64,000 nt of DNA from JAXDMU01 sp963762435 (GTDB lineage: Bacteria; Pseudomonadota; Alphaproteobacteria; ATCC43930; CGMCC-115725): assembly GCA_963762435.1 (NCBI GenBank), contig CAVXLN010000008.1, positions 483,780-547,779 of the forward strand, read 5' to 3'. A model generated the notes under the pieces. The model was given only the letters and a program-made list of their open reading frames with translations, ran no database searches and was not told the origin of the DNA. Shown piece by piece: positions 50,940 to 61,125 of the stretch (its first letter is position 1; each line of letters opens with the position of its first letter). A program made the position numbers and the translations under genes.

Positions 50940-52066
50940 CCGAGCTCCCCGGCACCGTAGCGGCGACGCGTCAGCGCCAGCACCATGCCCATGCCGAGCC
51001 CCAGCGCCAGCAGCGACGAGCCGCCATAGGACAGGAAGGGCAGCGTCATGCCCTTGGTCGGCATCATGCTGAGCGACGAGGCCATGTTGATCACGGCCTG
51101 AAGGCCGAACTGCACCAAGAGCCCCGTGCCGGCCAGGATGACGTAGAGGTTCCGCTCATTGAGGAGGCGCGCGAAACCCCGGAGCACGATGAAGGCGAAA
51201 ATCGCCACGATCACGAGGCAGATGACGAGCCCGAACTCCTCGCCGGCGACGGCGAAGACGAAATCGGCATGCGCATCCGGCAGGTAATGCTTGATCGTGC
51301 CCTCGCCGGGGCCGACGCCCCACAGGCCGCCATTGGTGAAGGCCTCGAGCGAACGCTTGACTTGATAGGGCTGCTCGCCGCCGCCCGATTGGTTGAGGAA
51401 GCCGTCGACGCGGGTGTGAAAATGCGGCAGCACGAAATAGGCGCCGACGCCGAGGCCGACGACCGAGGCGGCGGCCATCCCGACCCAGAGCAGCGACAGC
51501 CCGGCCAGGAAGAATTCGGCGAAGCAGATCGCCGTGATCACGGCCGCCTGGCCGATATCGGGCTGCTTCGCCAGCAACGCCACGATGACGACGTAGAGGC
51601 CGAGCGCGATCAGATTGCCCGGGAGCTTGGATTCGGGGTTCTTCTGCTGGGCGAACAGCCAGGCGCAGACGATGGCGAAGCAGGGTTTGACGAATTCCGA
51701 AGGCTGCAAGGTCAGGCCGGCGATGCCCAGCCAGCGGCGGGCACCCTTGGTCTCCACCCCGATGACGAGCGTCGCCGCCAGCGCCAGGATACCGATGCCG
51801 AGGCCGATCACGGCCAGCCTTCGGATCATGCGCGGCGATTGCAGCGAGATCGCGAACATGAGGGCGATGGTGAGCGGCAGCAGCGCCAGCTGATGGCGCA
51901 CGAAATAGAGGCTGTCGAACCGGTCGCGCTCGGCCACGGCCGGGCTCGCCGCCAGGATCAGGATGATGCCGAAACCGCACAGCACGCCCAGCGCCAGGAT
52001 GGTCCAGCGATCCACTGTCCACCACCAGCGGCCGAAAGCGCTGCGATCGGTGCGGGCAATAATCAC
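50936..52066 (-). CDS. ftsW: peptidoglycan glycosyltransferase FtsW
   Basis: A 376-residue SEDS-family integral membrane protein that polymerises septal glycan. Typical signatures are GARRWLGIAGLTLQPSEFVKP and, near the C-terminus, MPTKGMTLPFLSYGGSS. About 9-10 membrane helices. The GTG at 52066 follows AGGAGG and overlaps the murD stop (GTGA). It works with FtsI. Confidence 0.95.
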   Translation of the reverse strand: MIIARTDRSAFGRWWWTVDRWTILALGVLCGFGIILILAASPAVAERDRFDSLYFVRHQLALLPLTIALMFAISLQSPRMIRRLAVIGLGIGILALAATLVIGVETKGARRWLGIAGLTLQPSEFVKPCFAIVCAWLFAQQKNPESKLPGNLIALGLYVVIVALLAKQPDIGQAAVITAICFAEFFLAGLSLLWVGMAAASVVGLGVGAYFVLPHFHTRVDGFLNQSGGGEQPYQVKRSLEAFTNGGLWGVGPGEGTIKHYLPDAHADFVFAVAGEEFGLVICLVIVAIFAFIVLRGFARLLNERNLYVILAGTGLLVQFGLQAVINMASSLSMMPTKGMTLPFLSYGGSSLLALGLGMGMVLALTRRRYGAGELG

Positions 52067-53442
52067 CGGGCCGCCTCCTGCAGATAATCCGTGACCAGCT
52101 GGCGGAACGCGTCGCCCCGGACCTCGAAATTGCGATACTGATCGAACGACGCGCAGGCGGGCGACAGCAGCACGACCGGCGCCTCGGCCGGATCCTCGCG
52201 GGCCGCATCGGCGGCCGCGCGCACGGCCCTCGGCAGATCGCCGCAGCGGCTCGCCGGCACGGATCCCGCGAGGGTGGCGGCGAACTCCTCGGTGGCCTCG
52301 CCGATCAGATAGGCGTGGCGGATGCGCGGGAAGAAGGGCTCGAGCGTGGTGATGCCGCCGGCCTTGGGCACGCCGCCGGCGATCCAATGGATCGGCTCGT
52401 AGCAGCCCAGGGCCTTGGCGGCGGCGTCGGCGTTGGTCGCCTTCGAATCATTGATGAAGCGGATGCGGCCGAGCGTGCCGACCAGCTCCTGCCGATGCGG
52501 CAGGCCGGGGAAGCGGGCGATGCCGGCCACGATCTCGGCGGTCGCAAGGCCGCGGGCGCGGGCGGCGGCGTAGGCGGCGGCGGCATTCTGCCAATTATGC
52601 TGGCCGGGAAGCGTCGGGACCGAACGGAGATCCATCACGGTGGCAGCACCGCCATCGATCGCGTCGACCAGCATGCCGTCGCGCACATAGACACCGCCAG
52701 TGACGTCGTGCTCGGTCGAGATCGGGATGATCCGCGCCGCCAGGCCCGATGCCGCGACGCCGCGGCAATACTCGTCGTCGACGCCGATGATGGCCGTGTC
52801 GGCCCCGGTCTGATGCCGGAAGATCCGGCCTTTGGCCGCGACATATCCCGCCATGTCGCCATGCCGGTCGAGATGGTCGGGCGTCACATTGAGCAGAATG
52901 GCGACATCGAACCGCGCCTCGTCGACGAGATCGAGCTGGAACGAGCTCATCTCGATCACGTAATGACCGCCCGTGCCGAGCTGCGGCAGTGAGAGCACCG
53001 GCGTGCCGAGGTTGCCGCCGACCGCGACTGGCTGCCCGGCATCGCCGAGAATGTGGCCGATCAGCGCCGTGGTGGTCGATTTGCCGTTGGTGCCGGTGAT
53101 GCCGATGAGGCCGGCGCCCGTCCGGGCGAGTGCCAGCAGCTCGATATCGCCGATCACCTTGATCCCGGCATCGAGTGCCCGCCGCGCCACCGGGTGCGGG
53201 GCGGGATGAGTCAGTGGAATGCCGGGGCTCATCACGAGGGCGGCCCAGTCCGCGGGATCGGCGACGGCGAGATCGACGAGCGCCAGCCCCTTCGCCGCGG
53301 CCGCCGCGCGCGCCGGCGCCGCATCGTCCCAGGCGAGCACCTTGGCGCCCGACGCCTTCAGCGCCTCGGCGGCAACGAGACCGGAGCGGGCCAGGCCCAG
53401 CACGGCGATCGTGCGATTATGGAAGGGGAGGTTGCCGATCAT
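52063..53442 (-). CDS. murD: UDP-N-acetylmuramoyl-L-alanine--D-glutamate ligase
   Basis: A 459-residue Mur ligase. It starts MIGNLPFHNRTIAVLGLARSG, the UDP-binding loop. The ATP loop is GTNGKSTTTALIGH, with ligand residues in FINDSKATN and LSPACASFDQYRNFE. The start overlaps the mraY stop (ATGA). Confidence 0.96.
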   Translation of the reverse strand: MIGNLPFHNRTIAVLGLARSGLVAAEALKASGAKVLAWDDAAPARAAAAAKGLALVDLAVADPADWAALVMSPGIPLTHPAPHPVARRALDAGIKVIGDIELLALARTGAGLIGITGTNGKSTTTALIGHILGDAGQPVAVGGNLGTPVLSLPQLGTGGHYVIEMSSFQLDLVDEARFDVAILLNVTPDHLDRHGDMAGYVAAKGRIFRHQTGADTAIIGVDDEYCRGVAASGLAARIIPISTEHDVTGGVYVRDGMLVDAIDGGAATVMDLRSVPTLPGQHNWQNAAAAYAAARARGLATAEIVAGIARFPGLPHRQELVGTLGRIRFINDSKATNADAAAKALGCYEPIHWIAGGVPKAGGITTLEPFFPRIRHAYLIGEATEEFAATLAGSVPASRCGDLPRAVRAAADAAREDPAEAPVVLLSPACASFDQYRNFEVRGDAFRQLVTDYLQEAAR

Positions 53443-54524
53443 CTGAGCTTCAGCGTCGACAGGCCGATGATCGCGAGGATGGACGCGATGATCCAGAAAC
53501 GGATGACGATGGTCGGCTCCTGCCATCCCTTCTTTTCGAAATGATGATGGATCGGCGCCATGCGGAAGACGCGCCGCCCGGTCAGCTTGAAGCTCGCGAC
53601 CTGCACGATGACGGAGGCGGTCTCGAGCACGAACAGCCCGCCGATGATCGCCAGCACGATCTCGTTCTTGGTGATGACGCTGATGGTGCCGAGGGCGGCA
53701 CCGATCGCGAGCGAGCCGGTATCGCCCATGAAGACCATGGCCGGCGGCGCGTTGTACCAGAGGAAGCCCAAGCCGGCGCCGACCAGGGCGCCGCAGAACA
53801 CGGCGAGCTCGCCGGTGCCCGGCACGTGATGGATCTGCAGGTAATTGGCGAAGACCAGATTGCCGGCGAGATAGGCGATGAGGCCGAAGGAGGCCGCCGC
53901 GATCATCGACGGCACGATCGCCAGCCCGTCGAGCCCGTCGGTGAGATTGACCGCATTGGAGGCGCCGACGATCACGAAGGCGGCCACCGGCACGATGAAA
54001 TATCCCAACTCGACCAGCACGTTCTTGAGGAACGGGATCGCGAAGCCGGTATTCAGCGACGGATCGGTCAGCCGCAGGATGACGATGCAGGCGACGAGCG
54101 CAATCGCCGCCTCGATCAGGAGCTTCTGCCGTCCCGAAAGGCCGGCGGAGGAGCGCTTGGTCAGCTTGCGGTAATCGTCGAAAAACCCCACCACGCCGAA
54201 CCCGGCCGTGACCAAGAGGGTCACCCAGACGAAGCCGTTCGTGAGATCGGCCCAGAGCAGCGTCGAGCCTTCGAGCGCCAGAAGGATCAGAAAGCCGCCC
54301 ATGGTCGGTGTGCCGCGCTTGCGGACCAGATGATCCTGCGGCCCGTCGAGCCGGATCGGTTGGCCTTCGCCCTGCTTGCTCTTGAGCCAGGCGATGACGC
54401 GCGGTCCCATCCCGAAGCTGATCAGGAGCGCGGTCATGAGTGCCCCGCCCGTGCGGAAGGTCTCGTAGCGCAGGAGATTGAATGCGTGGAAATTGTCGCT
54501 CAGAGGCACCAGAAGGTTCAGCAT
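53439..54524 (-). CDS. mraY: phospho-N-acetylmuramoyl-pentapeptide transferase
   Basis: A 361-residue enzyme with 10 membrane helices that makes lipid I on undecaprenyl phosphate. The acidic catalytic residues occur in FFDDYRKL, NLTDGLDGLA and FMGDTGSLAIG; the histidine loop MAPIHHHFEKKGW is conserved. It ends at an overlap with murD and starts 8 bases after murF. Confidence 0.97.
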   Translation of the reverse strand: MLNLLVPLSDNFHAFNLLRYETFRTGGALMTALLISFGMGPRVIAWLKSKQGEGQPIRLDGPQDHLVRKRGTPTMGGFLILLALEGSTLLWADLTNGFVWVTLLVTAGFGVVGFFDDYRKLTKRSSAGLSGRQKLLIEAAIALVACIVILRLTDPSLNTGFAIPFLKNVLVELGYFIVPVAAFVIVGASNAVNLTDGLDGLAIVPSMIAAASFGLIAYLAGNLVFANYLQIHHVPGTGELAVFCGALVGAGLGFLWYNAPPAMVFMGDTGSLAIGAALGTISVITKNEIVLAIIGGLFVLETASVIVQVASFKLTGRRVFRMAPIHHHFEKKGWQEPTIVIRFWIIASILAIIGLSTLKLR

Positions 54525-54531
54525 GATGTTC

Positions 54532-55959
54532 CTAGCTCCTCGTTGAGGGCGCCGCCGCGGCGCCGGCGAGGAGCGGCTTGACGAGATCGGCCATTCGGCT
54601 GCCGAGCGAGCCCTTGACCATCACCACATCGCCCGGTGCCAGGGCGGCGATGACGGTCGGGGCCAGTTCGGCAGTGCTGGAAGCCCAGCCCCCGCGTCGA
54701 GCAGCGGGCAGGGCGTCGTGCAGATACCGCATCAGCGGCCCCGAAGTGAAGACGAGATCGATGCCGGCGGCCTCGATCGGGCCGGCGAGGCCGCGATGAA
54801 GGTCCGGCCCGGCGGTTCCCAGCTCGCGCATGTCGCCCAGCACGGCGATGCGGCGGCCGGCCCGGCCCGGGGCGAGCTGCGCCAGCACCGCAAGGGCGGC
54901 TTCGATCGAGGCGGGGCTCGCATTGTAGCTTTCGTCGATCAGCTGTGCCTCGCCGCCGGCGACGGTGATGGCGGCTCGGCGGCCGCGGCCGGCCAGCCCT
55001 TCGAATTGGGATAGCGCCTCGCCGGCCTCGTCGAGATCGCCGTCGATCGCGGCCACGGCGGTCATGACGGCGAGACTGTTCATGGCGAGATGCCGGCCCG
55101 GCTGTCCGAGCCGATAGGTGATGCGGTGGCCCAGGATCTCGGCCTCGATCACGGAGCTGTCGGGATCGAGCTCGATCTCGATCAGGCGCGCCTGGGCTTC
55201 GTCATGGCTGCCGAACCCGATGATGGTGGAAAGGCCGCGATCCTCGGCGGCTGCCTTCAGCCGCGCGAACATCGGATTGTCGCGATTGAGGATGGCGATG
55301 CCCGGGCCGCCCATGCCGAGGAAGATCTCAGCCTTGGCGTCCGCAATCGCCTCGATGCCCGAGAAGAATTCGAGATGAGCCGGCTCGACCGTGGTGATGA
55401 TGGCGATGTCCGGCCGCACCTGCCGCGTCCGCGCGGCGATCTCGCCCGCATGATTCATGCCCAGCTCGAACACGCCGAAACGCGCCTCGCGCGGCATCCG
55501 CGCCAGGCTCAACGGCACGCCCCAATGATTATTGTAGCTGGCGGCCGAGCGATGGGTCTGACCCAGCGGTGCAAGTGCTGCCGCCAGCATCTCCTTGGTG
55601 CCGGTCTTGCCGACACTGCCGGTGACGGCGAGAATCTTGGCCGTGCTGCGCATACGCGCGGCGTCGCCCAGGCGCTCAAGAGCGGCCTGCGTGTCGGTGA
55701 CCTTGACCAGCGCGGCCTCGGGCGGAAGATCGGGCGGAATGCGGGCCACGACGGCGGCCACCGCACCGCGCTCGATCGCACTCGCGACATGGGCATGCCC
55801 GTCCTGGTTCGGCCCGACCAGGGCTACGAAGATATCGCCCGGCTCAAGCGTGCGGCTGTCGATCGAGACGCCGGTGGCGGGCGCCGGGGCGGTCCCGGCG
55901 ACCGCTCCGTCGACCGCGCCGACCAGCTCGGCGGGTTCCCAGAGCGGGGTCGGGGTCAT
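54532..55959 (-). CDS. murF: UDP-N-acetylmuramoyl-tripeptide--D-alanyl-D-alanine ligase
   Basis: A 475-residue Mur ligase. VSIDSRTLEPGDIFVAL is the N-terminal substrate site; the ATP loop is TGSVGKTGTKEML; NNHWGVPLSLAR and DESYNASPASIEAAL are family landmarks. It adds D-Ala-D-Ala to make the pentapeptide. It starts 5 bases after murE. Confidence 0.96.
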   Translation of the reverse strand: MTPTPLWEPAELVGAVDGAVAGTAPAPATGVSIDSRTLEPGDIFVALVGPNQDGHAHVASAIERGAVAAVVARIPPDLPPEAALVKVTDTQAALERLGDAARMRSTAKILAVTGSVGKTGTKEMLAAALAPLGQTHRSAASYNNHWGVPLSLARMPREARFGVFELGMNHAGEIAARTRQVRPDIAIITTVEPAHLEFFSGIEAIADAKAEIFLGMGGPGIAILNRDNPMFARLKAAAEDRGLSTIIGFGSHDEAQARLIEIELDPDSSVIEAEILGHRITYRLGQPGRHLAMNSLAVMTAVAAIDGDLDEAGEALSQFEGLAGRGRRAAITVAGGEAQLIDESYNASPASIEAALAVLAQLAPGRAGRRIAVLGDMRELGTAGPDLHRGLAGPIEAAGIDLVFTSGPLMRYLHDALPAARRGGWASSTAELAPTVIAALAPGDVVMVKGSLGSRMADLVKPLLAGAAAAPSTRS

Positions 55960-55964
55960 GGCGA

Positions 55965-57461
55965 TTACCCCTCGCCAGGTCGGTCGGCGGCAAGATTTTC
56001 GGCAGCGAGACGGGCAGCAGCGAGACGTTCGGCAGTCTGGCGCGCGACGGTCGCGTCGTCGAAAGGATGCACGACACCGGCAATGGTCTGGCCTTGCTCA
56101 TGGCCCTTGCCGGCAATCACGAGCACATCGCCCGGCTCGAGCCCGCGCAGTGCCACACCGATCGCCTGGGCCCGATCGCCGACCTCGACGCCGCCGGGGC
56201 AGCCTTCGAGCACGCTGCTACGGATCGCGGCCGGATCCTCGCTGCGCGGATTGTCGTCGGTGACGATGGCGATATCGGCGAGCCTGGCGACGACAGCGCC
56301 CATCTTTGGCCGCTTCACGGGGTCGCGGTCGCCGCCGGCGCCGAACACGCAGACGAGCCGGCGCGTCGCATGCGGGCGCAGAGCGGTCAGCACCTTGTCG
56401 AGACCGTCGGGTGTGTGGGCGTAATCGACGAAGACCGGGGCGCCGTTGAAATGCGTGACCAGCTCGAGCCGGCCGCGCACGACGGTGAGCTGGCCGACGC
56501 CGTCCAGCGCCTGGTCCGGCTCGATATCGGTGCCGATGGCAAGGCCGAGGGCCGCCAGCGCATTCATCGCTTGGAACGCGCCGGCCAGCGGCAGCAGCAC
56601 GGAACGGCGCCGGCCGAGCAGCTCGAGCTCCAGCACCTGGCCGCCTTCGACCGCGCGCCGCTCGATCAGCTTGATGGCCTTGCCGTTGCTGCCGAAATCG
56701 AGGATCGGATGGCGCCCGGCCTTCGCCGCCTCGCTCACCGCCGCGAATTCGGGAATGTCGGCATTGATCACGGCGAAGCCGCCTGGCGCCAGCACATGCT
56801 CGAACAGCCGGAGCTTGGCGGTGAGATATGCCGCCATCGTGCCGTGATAATCGAGATGATCCTGGGTCAGGTTGGTGAAGGCGGCTGCCGAGATGCGCAC
56901 CCCGTCCAGCCGGTATTGGTCGAGCCCATGCGACGAGGCCTCCATCACCAGGTGATCGACGCGGTCCTCGGCGAGTGCTGCCAGGGTTTGATGCAGCGCC
57001 ACCGGATCGGGTGTCGTCATGCTGCCGGGCACTAGCCCGTCCGGCCCGTCGATGCCGAGCGTGCCCAAGGCCGCGGCGCGGCGGCCGGCATTGGCCCAGA
57101 TCTGCTTGGTGAAGATGGCGGTCGAGGTCTTGCCGTTGGTGCCGGTGACAGCGGCGATCGTGGCCGGCTGGGCGCCATAGAAGCGGGCGGCGAGAAGGGC
57201 CAGGCGCTGGCGCGGATTGGCATCGGTGAAAACCGGTACCGGCAGGTCGGCCAGCGCCACCGCGGCCTTTTCGTCGGTCAGGATGGCGCTGGCGCCGCGC
57301 GCGATCGCGTCGCTGATATAGGCCCGCCCATCGGCCTTGCCGCCGGCGAGCGCCACGAACAGCGCACCGGGACGCACCTGGCGCGAATCGGCGGTTATCC
57401 CCGAGATGTCCGGATCGGAAACGGCCGGGTGCGCCGGGTTATGGCGGGGGGGCGCTTCCAT
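55965..57461 (-). CDS. murE: UDP-N-acetylmuramoyl-tripeptide synthetase
   Basis: A 498-residue Mur ligase. ITADSRQVRPGALFVAL is near the N-terminus and GTNGKTSTAIFTKQ is the ATP loop. The C-terminal domain carries DDNPRSEDP, where the DNPR motif selects meso-diaminopimelate, as expected for a Gram-negative. The ATG at 57461 is close to the ftsI stop. Confidence 0.96.
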   Translation of the reverse strand: MEAPPRHNPAHPAVSDPDISGITADSRQVRPGALFVALAGGKADGRAYISDAIARGASAILTDEKAAVALADLPVPVFTDANPRQRLALLAARFYGAQPATIAAVTGTNGKTSTAIFTKQIWANAGRRAAALGTLGIDGPDGLVPGSMTTPDPVALHQTLAALAEDRVDHLVMEASSHGLDQYRLDGVRISAAAFTNLTQDHLDYHGTMAAYLTAKLRLFEHVLAPGGFAVINADIPEFAAVSEAAKAGRHPILDFGSNGKAIKLIERRAVEGGQVLELELLGRRRSVLLPLAGAFQAMNALAALGLAIGTDIEPDQALDGVGQLTVVRGRLELVTHFNGAPVFVDYAHTPDGLDKVLTALRPHATRRLVCVFGAGGDRDPVKRPKMGAVVARLADIAIVTDDNPRSEDPAAIRSSVLEGCPGGVEVGDRAQAIGVALRGLEPGDVLVIAGKGHEQGQTIAGVVHPFDDATVARQTAERLAAARLAAENLAADRPGEG

Positions 57462-57465
57462 CAGT

Positions 57466-59244
57466 TCAGTTGACCGCAACTTGTTTGCTCGAGCCGGGAA
57501 GGTCGATGGTGATCGCCCGATGAATCTCCGGTGTCTCCTCGATCGGCTTAATGCCGAAAAGTGGCGCCATTCGGGCGATGATCCGCGAGACTGCCGGCAC
57601 GGCGGTCCATCCGGCCGTGGCAAAACCATAGGATTTCTTGGTGCCGTGCGGTTCATCGATCGTCACGAACACCATATATTGTGGGTCGTTGATTGGGAAG
57701 ACCCCAATGAATGAGGAGAGCAGCGCTTTCTTGACGTAGCCCTTGTTCATCACCTTCTCGGCCGTGCCGGTCTTGCCGCCGACGAGATAGCCGGGCACGT
57801 CGCCGCCCTGCTTGGCGGTGCCGTCGGTGACGACGAGGCGCAGCAGCTTGCGCATCTCTTCCGAGGTGCGCTGCGTGATCACGCGCGTGCCCGGCGGATC
57901 GTAGCCCTCGGGACGCTTCAAGAGCGTGGCCGGCTTGAGGACGCCGCCATCGATGATGGCGTTGGCCGCGATCGCGGTCTGCAGCTGGCTGACCGACAGG
58001 CCATGGCCATAGGCGATCGTCATGGCGTTGATCTCGCGCCACGGGTTGGGCACGCGCGGGACGCCGACATCCGAGATCTCGATCGAGGGCGGGCGCAGCA
58101 GGCCCAGCTTGTCGAGGAAGGCGCGCTGGGCCTCCGGCCCGCTTTCCATGACCATGCGCGCCGAGCCGATATTGCTCGACTCCATGAAGATCTCGGTCAC
58201 CGAGGCCGGGCGGCCGAACGGGTGATAATCATGGATGATGAAACGGCCGATATGGATCGGGCTCGTGTCGTAGATCGAGTTGAGCGTGGATTTGTGGCTG
58301 TCGAGCGCCAAGGCCGTATTAAAGATCTTGAAGACCGAGCCCATCTCGTAGAGCGCGTTGGTCGAGCGGTTGTAGCCCGGCGTCGGCTCGCCCTTCTCGG
58401 CGGCCGGTATCATCGCCGTCTTGGGCTCGTTCGGATCGAAATCCGGCAGCGAGACCATCGACAGGATCTCGCCGGTCCGCATATCGAGCACCAGGCCGGC
58501 CGCACCCACGGCGGTGAAGTCGTCGATCGTCTTCTGCATCTCCTCCTTGAGGATCGCCTGGAGGCGGATGTCGATCGAGAGCTGCAGCGGCTGATTGCTG
58601 GAGGTGAGGGCCGCATCGAAGGAGTGCTCGAGCCCGGCCTGGCCCTTTTCGTCGGTATCGGTGAAGCCCACGACATGGGCGGCGAGCCGCCCGGCCGGGT
58701 AGATCCGCGTATCCTCGCGCTGGAAATCGATGCCGGGAATGCCGAGGCCGAGAACCGCGGCCTGCTCGGTCGGGGTCAGATGGCGATGCAGCCAGACGAA
58801 GCTCTTATCCTCGGTCAGGCGGCTCAGAAGCTCGACCTCGTTGCTGCCCTTCAGCACCTTGGCCAGCCGGTGCGCCGCGTCGGCGGCATTCTCGATCTGG
58901 TGCGGATTGGCGAAGAGCGACTGATCCTCGAGCGTGGTTGCCAGTACCACGCCATTGCGGTCGAGAATGTCGGCGCGCGGATAGGAGATCGGCCGCACGC
59001 TTTGAGGCTGGGTCAAATGCACCAGATCGGCATCGGGCGCCTTCAAGAGCGTGATCTGGGTCAACCGGCCCGAAATGAGCGCGAAAGCGAACATGAAGGC
59101 GGTGCCGACCAGCAGCAGCCGCTTGCGGCTCAAGGCCAGCGTGCGCCCGCTCGGTGCCGCGGCATCACTGGCCGTCGTCAGCGCCGGCTTGAAATGGCGC
59201 GGACGGCAAGGATTGTCGTCGCCCTCGAGCGGTGCCGCTTTCAT
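57466..59244 (-). CDS. ftsI: septal peptidoglycan transpeptidase FtsI (PBP3)
   Basis: A 592-residue class B penicillin-binding protein. One N-terminal TM helix (RLLLVGTAFMFAFALISGRL), then the PBP dimer domain (LDRNGVVLATTL) and the transpeptidase domain. Active-site motifs are SVFK (in EMGSVFKIF), SSN (in MESSNIGSARM) and KTG (in VGGKTGTAEKV). It cross-links septal peptidoglycan with FtsW. It overlaps ftsL by 4 bases. Confidence 0.96.
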   Translation of the reverse strand: MKAAPLEGDDNPCRPRHFKPALTTASDAAAPSGRTLALSRKRLLLVGTAFMFAFALISGRLTQITLLKAPDADLVHLTQPQSVRPISYPRADILDRNGVVLATTLEDQSLFANPHQIENAADAAHRLAKVLKGSNEVELLSRLTEDKSFVWLHRHLTPTEQAAVLGLGIPGIDFQREDTRIYPAGRLAAHVVGFTDTDEKGQAGLEHSFDAALTSSNQPLQLSIDIRLQAILKEEMQKTIDDFTAVGAAGLVLDMRTGEILSMVSLPDFDPNEPKTAMIPAAEKGEPTPGYNRSTNALYEMGSVFKIFNTALALDSHKSTLNSIYDTSPIHIGRFIIHDYHPFGRPASVTEIFMESSNIGSARMVMESGPEAQRAFLDKLGLLRPPSIEISDVGVPRVPNPWREINAMTIAYGHGLSVSQLQTAIAANAIIDGGVLKPATLLKRPEGYDPPGTRVITQRTSEEMRKLLRLVVTDGTAKQGGDVPGYLVGGKTGTAEKVMNKGYVKKALLSSFIGVFPINDPQYMVFVTIDEPHGTKKSYGFATAGWTAVPAVSRIIARMAPLFGIKPIEETPEIHRAITIDLPGSSKQVAVN

Positions 59245-59681
59245 CGTACCTGCCTCGGCTTGGCCACGGCCTCGGCGGGCGCGCGGCTGGGAGATGGTGC
59301 TTCCGGCTTCAGCTCGGAAACCTGCATCGCATGCAGAACGCTGGCGATCGCCGGATCGGCGGGTTTATCCATGCCGGCGGGGATCGAGGGCGGATCGGCC
59401 TTGAGCGGCAGCGCATCGAAGTCGCCGAGCTGGCCCGGTGCCGTCGCCTTCAGCTGCTCGCCGGCCAGATGGCGCTGGGCCAGGCCGGCAAGCTGGATGC
59501 CCTGGGTCAAGAGACCCCATTCGCCCTTCAGCACATGAAGCTCGCGCTGGTCGGTCTCGGTATCGCGCTCGATCTTGGCGAGCTTCACCTCGAGCGACTG
59601 CACGTCGTATTTCACCGCGAACAGCAGAAACAAGAGGAAGGCGCAGAGCGCGAAGCTGGCGAGCGTGACCGGACGGATCAT
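59241..59681 (-). CDS. ftsL: FtsL-like division protein
   Basis: A 146-residue bitopic protein. A TM helix (SFALCAFLLFLLFAVKYDVQ) is followed by a coiled coil (LEVKLAKIERDTETDQREL), the FtsL layout, and a variable Ala/Pro/Glu tail (ELKPEAPSPSRAPAEAVAK). Identification rests on structure and position between rsmH and ftsI. Its ATG shares one base with the rsmH stop (TGATG-type overlap). Confidence 0.9.
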   Translation of the reverse strand: MIRPVTLASFALCAFLLFLLFAVKYDVQSLEVKLAKIERDTETDQRELHVLKGEWGLLTQGIQLAGLAQRHLAGEQLKATAPGQLGDFDALPLKADPPSIPAGMDKPADPAIASVLHAMQVSELKPEAPSPSRAPAEAVAKPRQVR

Positions 59682-60661
59682 CAGGCGATCTCCCCAGGAT
59701 GCGGTTGGCCCGAGGTGTCCGGCCAGGCGGGTGCCGTCGTCCGTTCGGCGACCCGAAGCTTGGCCGAGCGGGCGCGCGGATTGCGGTGGGTCTCCGCGGC
59801 ATCGGCCGCGATCGGCCGGCGCTGAGTGAGCTGGAAGCTGGGCGCCCGCCGGGTCGCCGGCTCGGGCAGATGGCGCGAGCCCGCCGGCGCCTCGCCCGAG
59901 CGCTCGCGCAGGAACAGCTTGATCGCGCGATCCTCGAGCGAATGGAACGAGACGATGGCGAGCCGGCCGCCGGCCTTGAGCAGCCGCTCGGCGGCGGCGA
60001 GGCCGCTCATCAGCTCGCCCAGCTCGTCATTGGTGTGGATCCGGAGCGCCTGGAAGGTGCGGGTCGCCGGGTCGATGCCGTCGCGGCTGGCCGGCACCAC
60101 GGAGCGGACGATGCGGGCCAGCGCCGCGGTGCGCTCGATCGGCGCTTCCTGGCGGGCGGCCACGATGGCGCGGGCCACACGGCGCGACAGCCGCTCCTCG
60201 CCATAGCGCCAGATGATGTCGGCGAGCTCCGCCTCGCCCAGGCTGTTGACGAGCGATGCCGCACTCGGCCCATCTTTTCCCATGCGCATATCGAGCGGGC
60301 CGTCGAACCGGAACGAGAAGCCGCGCGCCGGATCATCGAGCTGCGGCGACGAGACGCCGAGATCGAGGGCGACGCCATCGACCCCGTCGATGCCGGCCGC
60401 CCGCAGCAGGCGCTCCATTTCGCCGAACCGGCCTTCGAGCAGCGTGAGGCGATCAGGATATGCTGCGGCCAGGCTGCGCCCGGCGGCGACGGCGCTGGGA
60501 TCGCGATCGATGCCGACGACCCGGCACGGTGCGGCCTCGAGCAGCGCCCGGCTATAGCCGCCGAGCCCGAAGGTGCCGTCGACCAGGATGTGGCCGGATT
60601 TCGGCGCCAGCGCCAGGACGACCTGGTCGACCAGGACGGGGATATGGGAAAATTCGATCAT
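59681..60661 (-). CDS. rsmH: 16S rRNA (cytosine1402-N4)-methyltransferase
   Basis: A 326-residue SAM enzyme (also called MraW). HIPVLVDQVVLAL and VDGTFGLGGYSRALLEA form the start of the SAM fold; the DLGVSSPQLDDPARGFSF region is the family hallmark; IVSFHSLEDRAIK is present. It methylates N4 of C1402. It overlaps mraZ and ftsL. Confidence 0.97.
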   Translation of the reverse strand: MIEFSHIPVLVDQVVLALAPKSGHILVDGTFGLGGYSRALLEAAPCRVVGIDRDPSAVAAGRSLAAAYPDRLTLLEGRFGEMERLLRAAGIDGVDGVALDLGVSSPQLDDPARGFSFRFDGPLDMRMGKDGPSAASLVNSLGEAELADIIWRYGEERLSRRVARAIVAARQEAPIERTAALARIVRSVVPASRDGIDPATRTFQALRIHTNDELGELMSGLAAAERLLKAGGRLAIVSFHSLEDRAIKLFLRERSGEAPAGSRHLPEPATRRAPSFQLTQRRPIAADAAETHRNPRARSAKLRVAERTTAPAWPDTSGQPHPGEIA

Positions 60662-61125
60662 GCGGCACCACCGGGTGTGCTCAAGGGCGGCAGACCGGCG
60701 CCGGTATCGGCGGCTGCCAGGATCTTTTCGCGCTCGATCTGATAGTTCGCCGGCGACCAGACGCGGAATTTCCGGCCGGAGCCGACGAACATCACGATCT
60801 CGTCGATCTCCGTGTGGTCGATCAGCTTGCGCGGCAGGACGATGCGGCCTTCCGCGTCAAAAGGCAGCTCGGTCGCGTCGTGAAAGACCAGCTCTAGCTT
60901 CTTGTATTCAGCGGTGTATTCGCTGAGCTGATCCATCTGCTGCTGGATCTGCTCAAGCCGATCGAGGCTCCCGCCCTCGAGCGAGCGAGTGCGGTCGGGC
61001 GGGTAGAAGAGGACGACATTGCCGGTGGGGGCGCCCAGGATCGACCGAAAGGGGGCGGGCACGGATACCCGCCCCTTCTTATCGATCCTGTTCTCGTATT
61101 GCCCCGTAAAAAGCGGCACGGACAT
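60658..61125 (-). CDS. mraZ: transcriptional regulator MraZ
   Basis: A 155-residue AbrB-like protein. Two SpoVT-AbrB repeats: residues 5-50 (GQYENRIDKKGRVSVPAPFR) and 85-130 (LPFDAEGRIVLPRKLIDH). MraZ forms rings and represses its own operon, binding TGGGA boxes. Such boxes lie upstream at 61225-61259, overlapping a candidate promoter. It is the first gene of the dcw block. Confidence 0.96.
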   Translation of the reverse strand: MSVPLFTGQYENRIDKKGRVSVPAPFRSILGAPTGNVVLFYPPDRTRSLEGGSLDRLEQIQQQMDQLSEYTAEYKKLELVFHDATELPFDAEGRIVLPRKLIDHTEIDEIVMFVGSGRKFRVWSPANYQIEREKILAAADTGAGLPPLSTPGGAA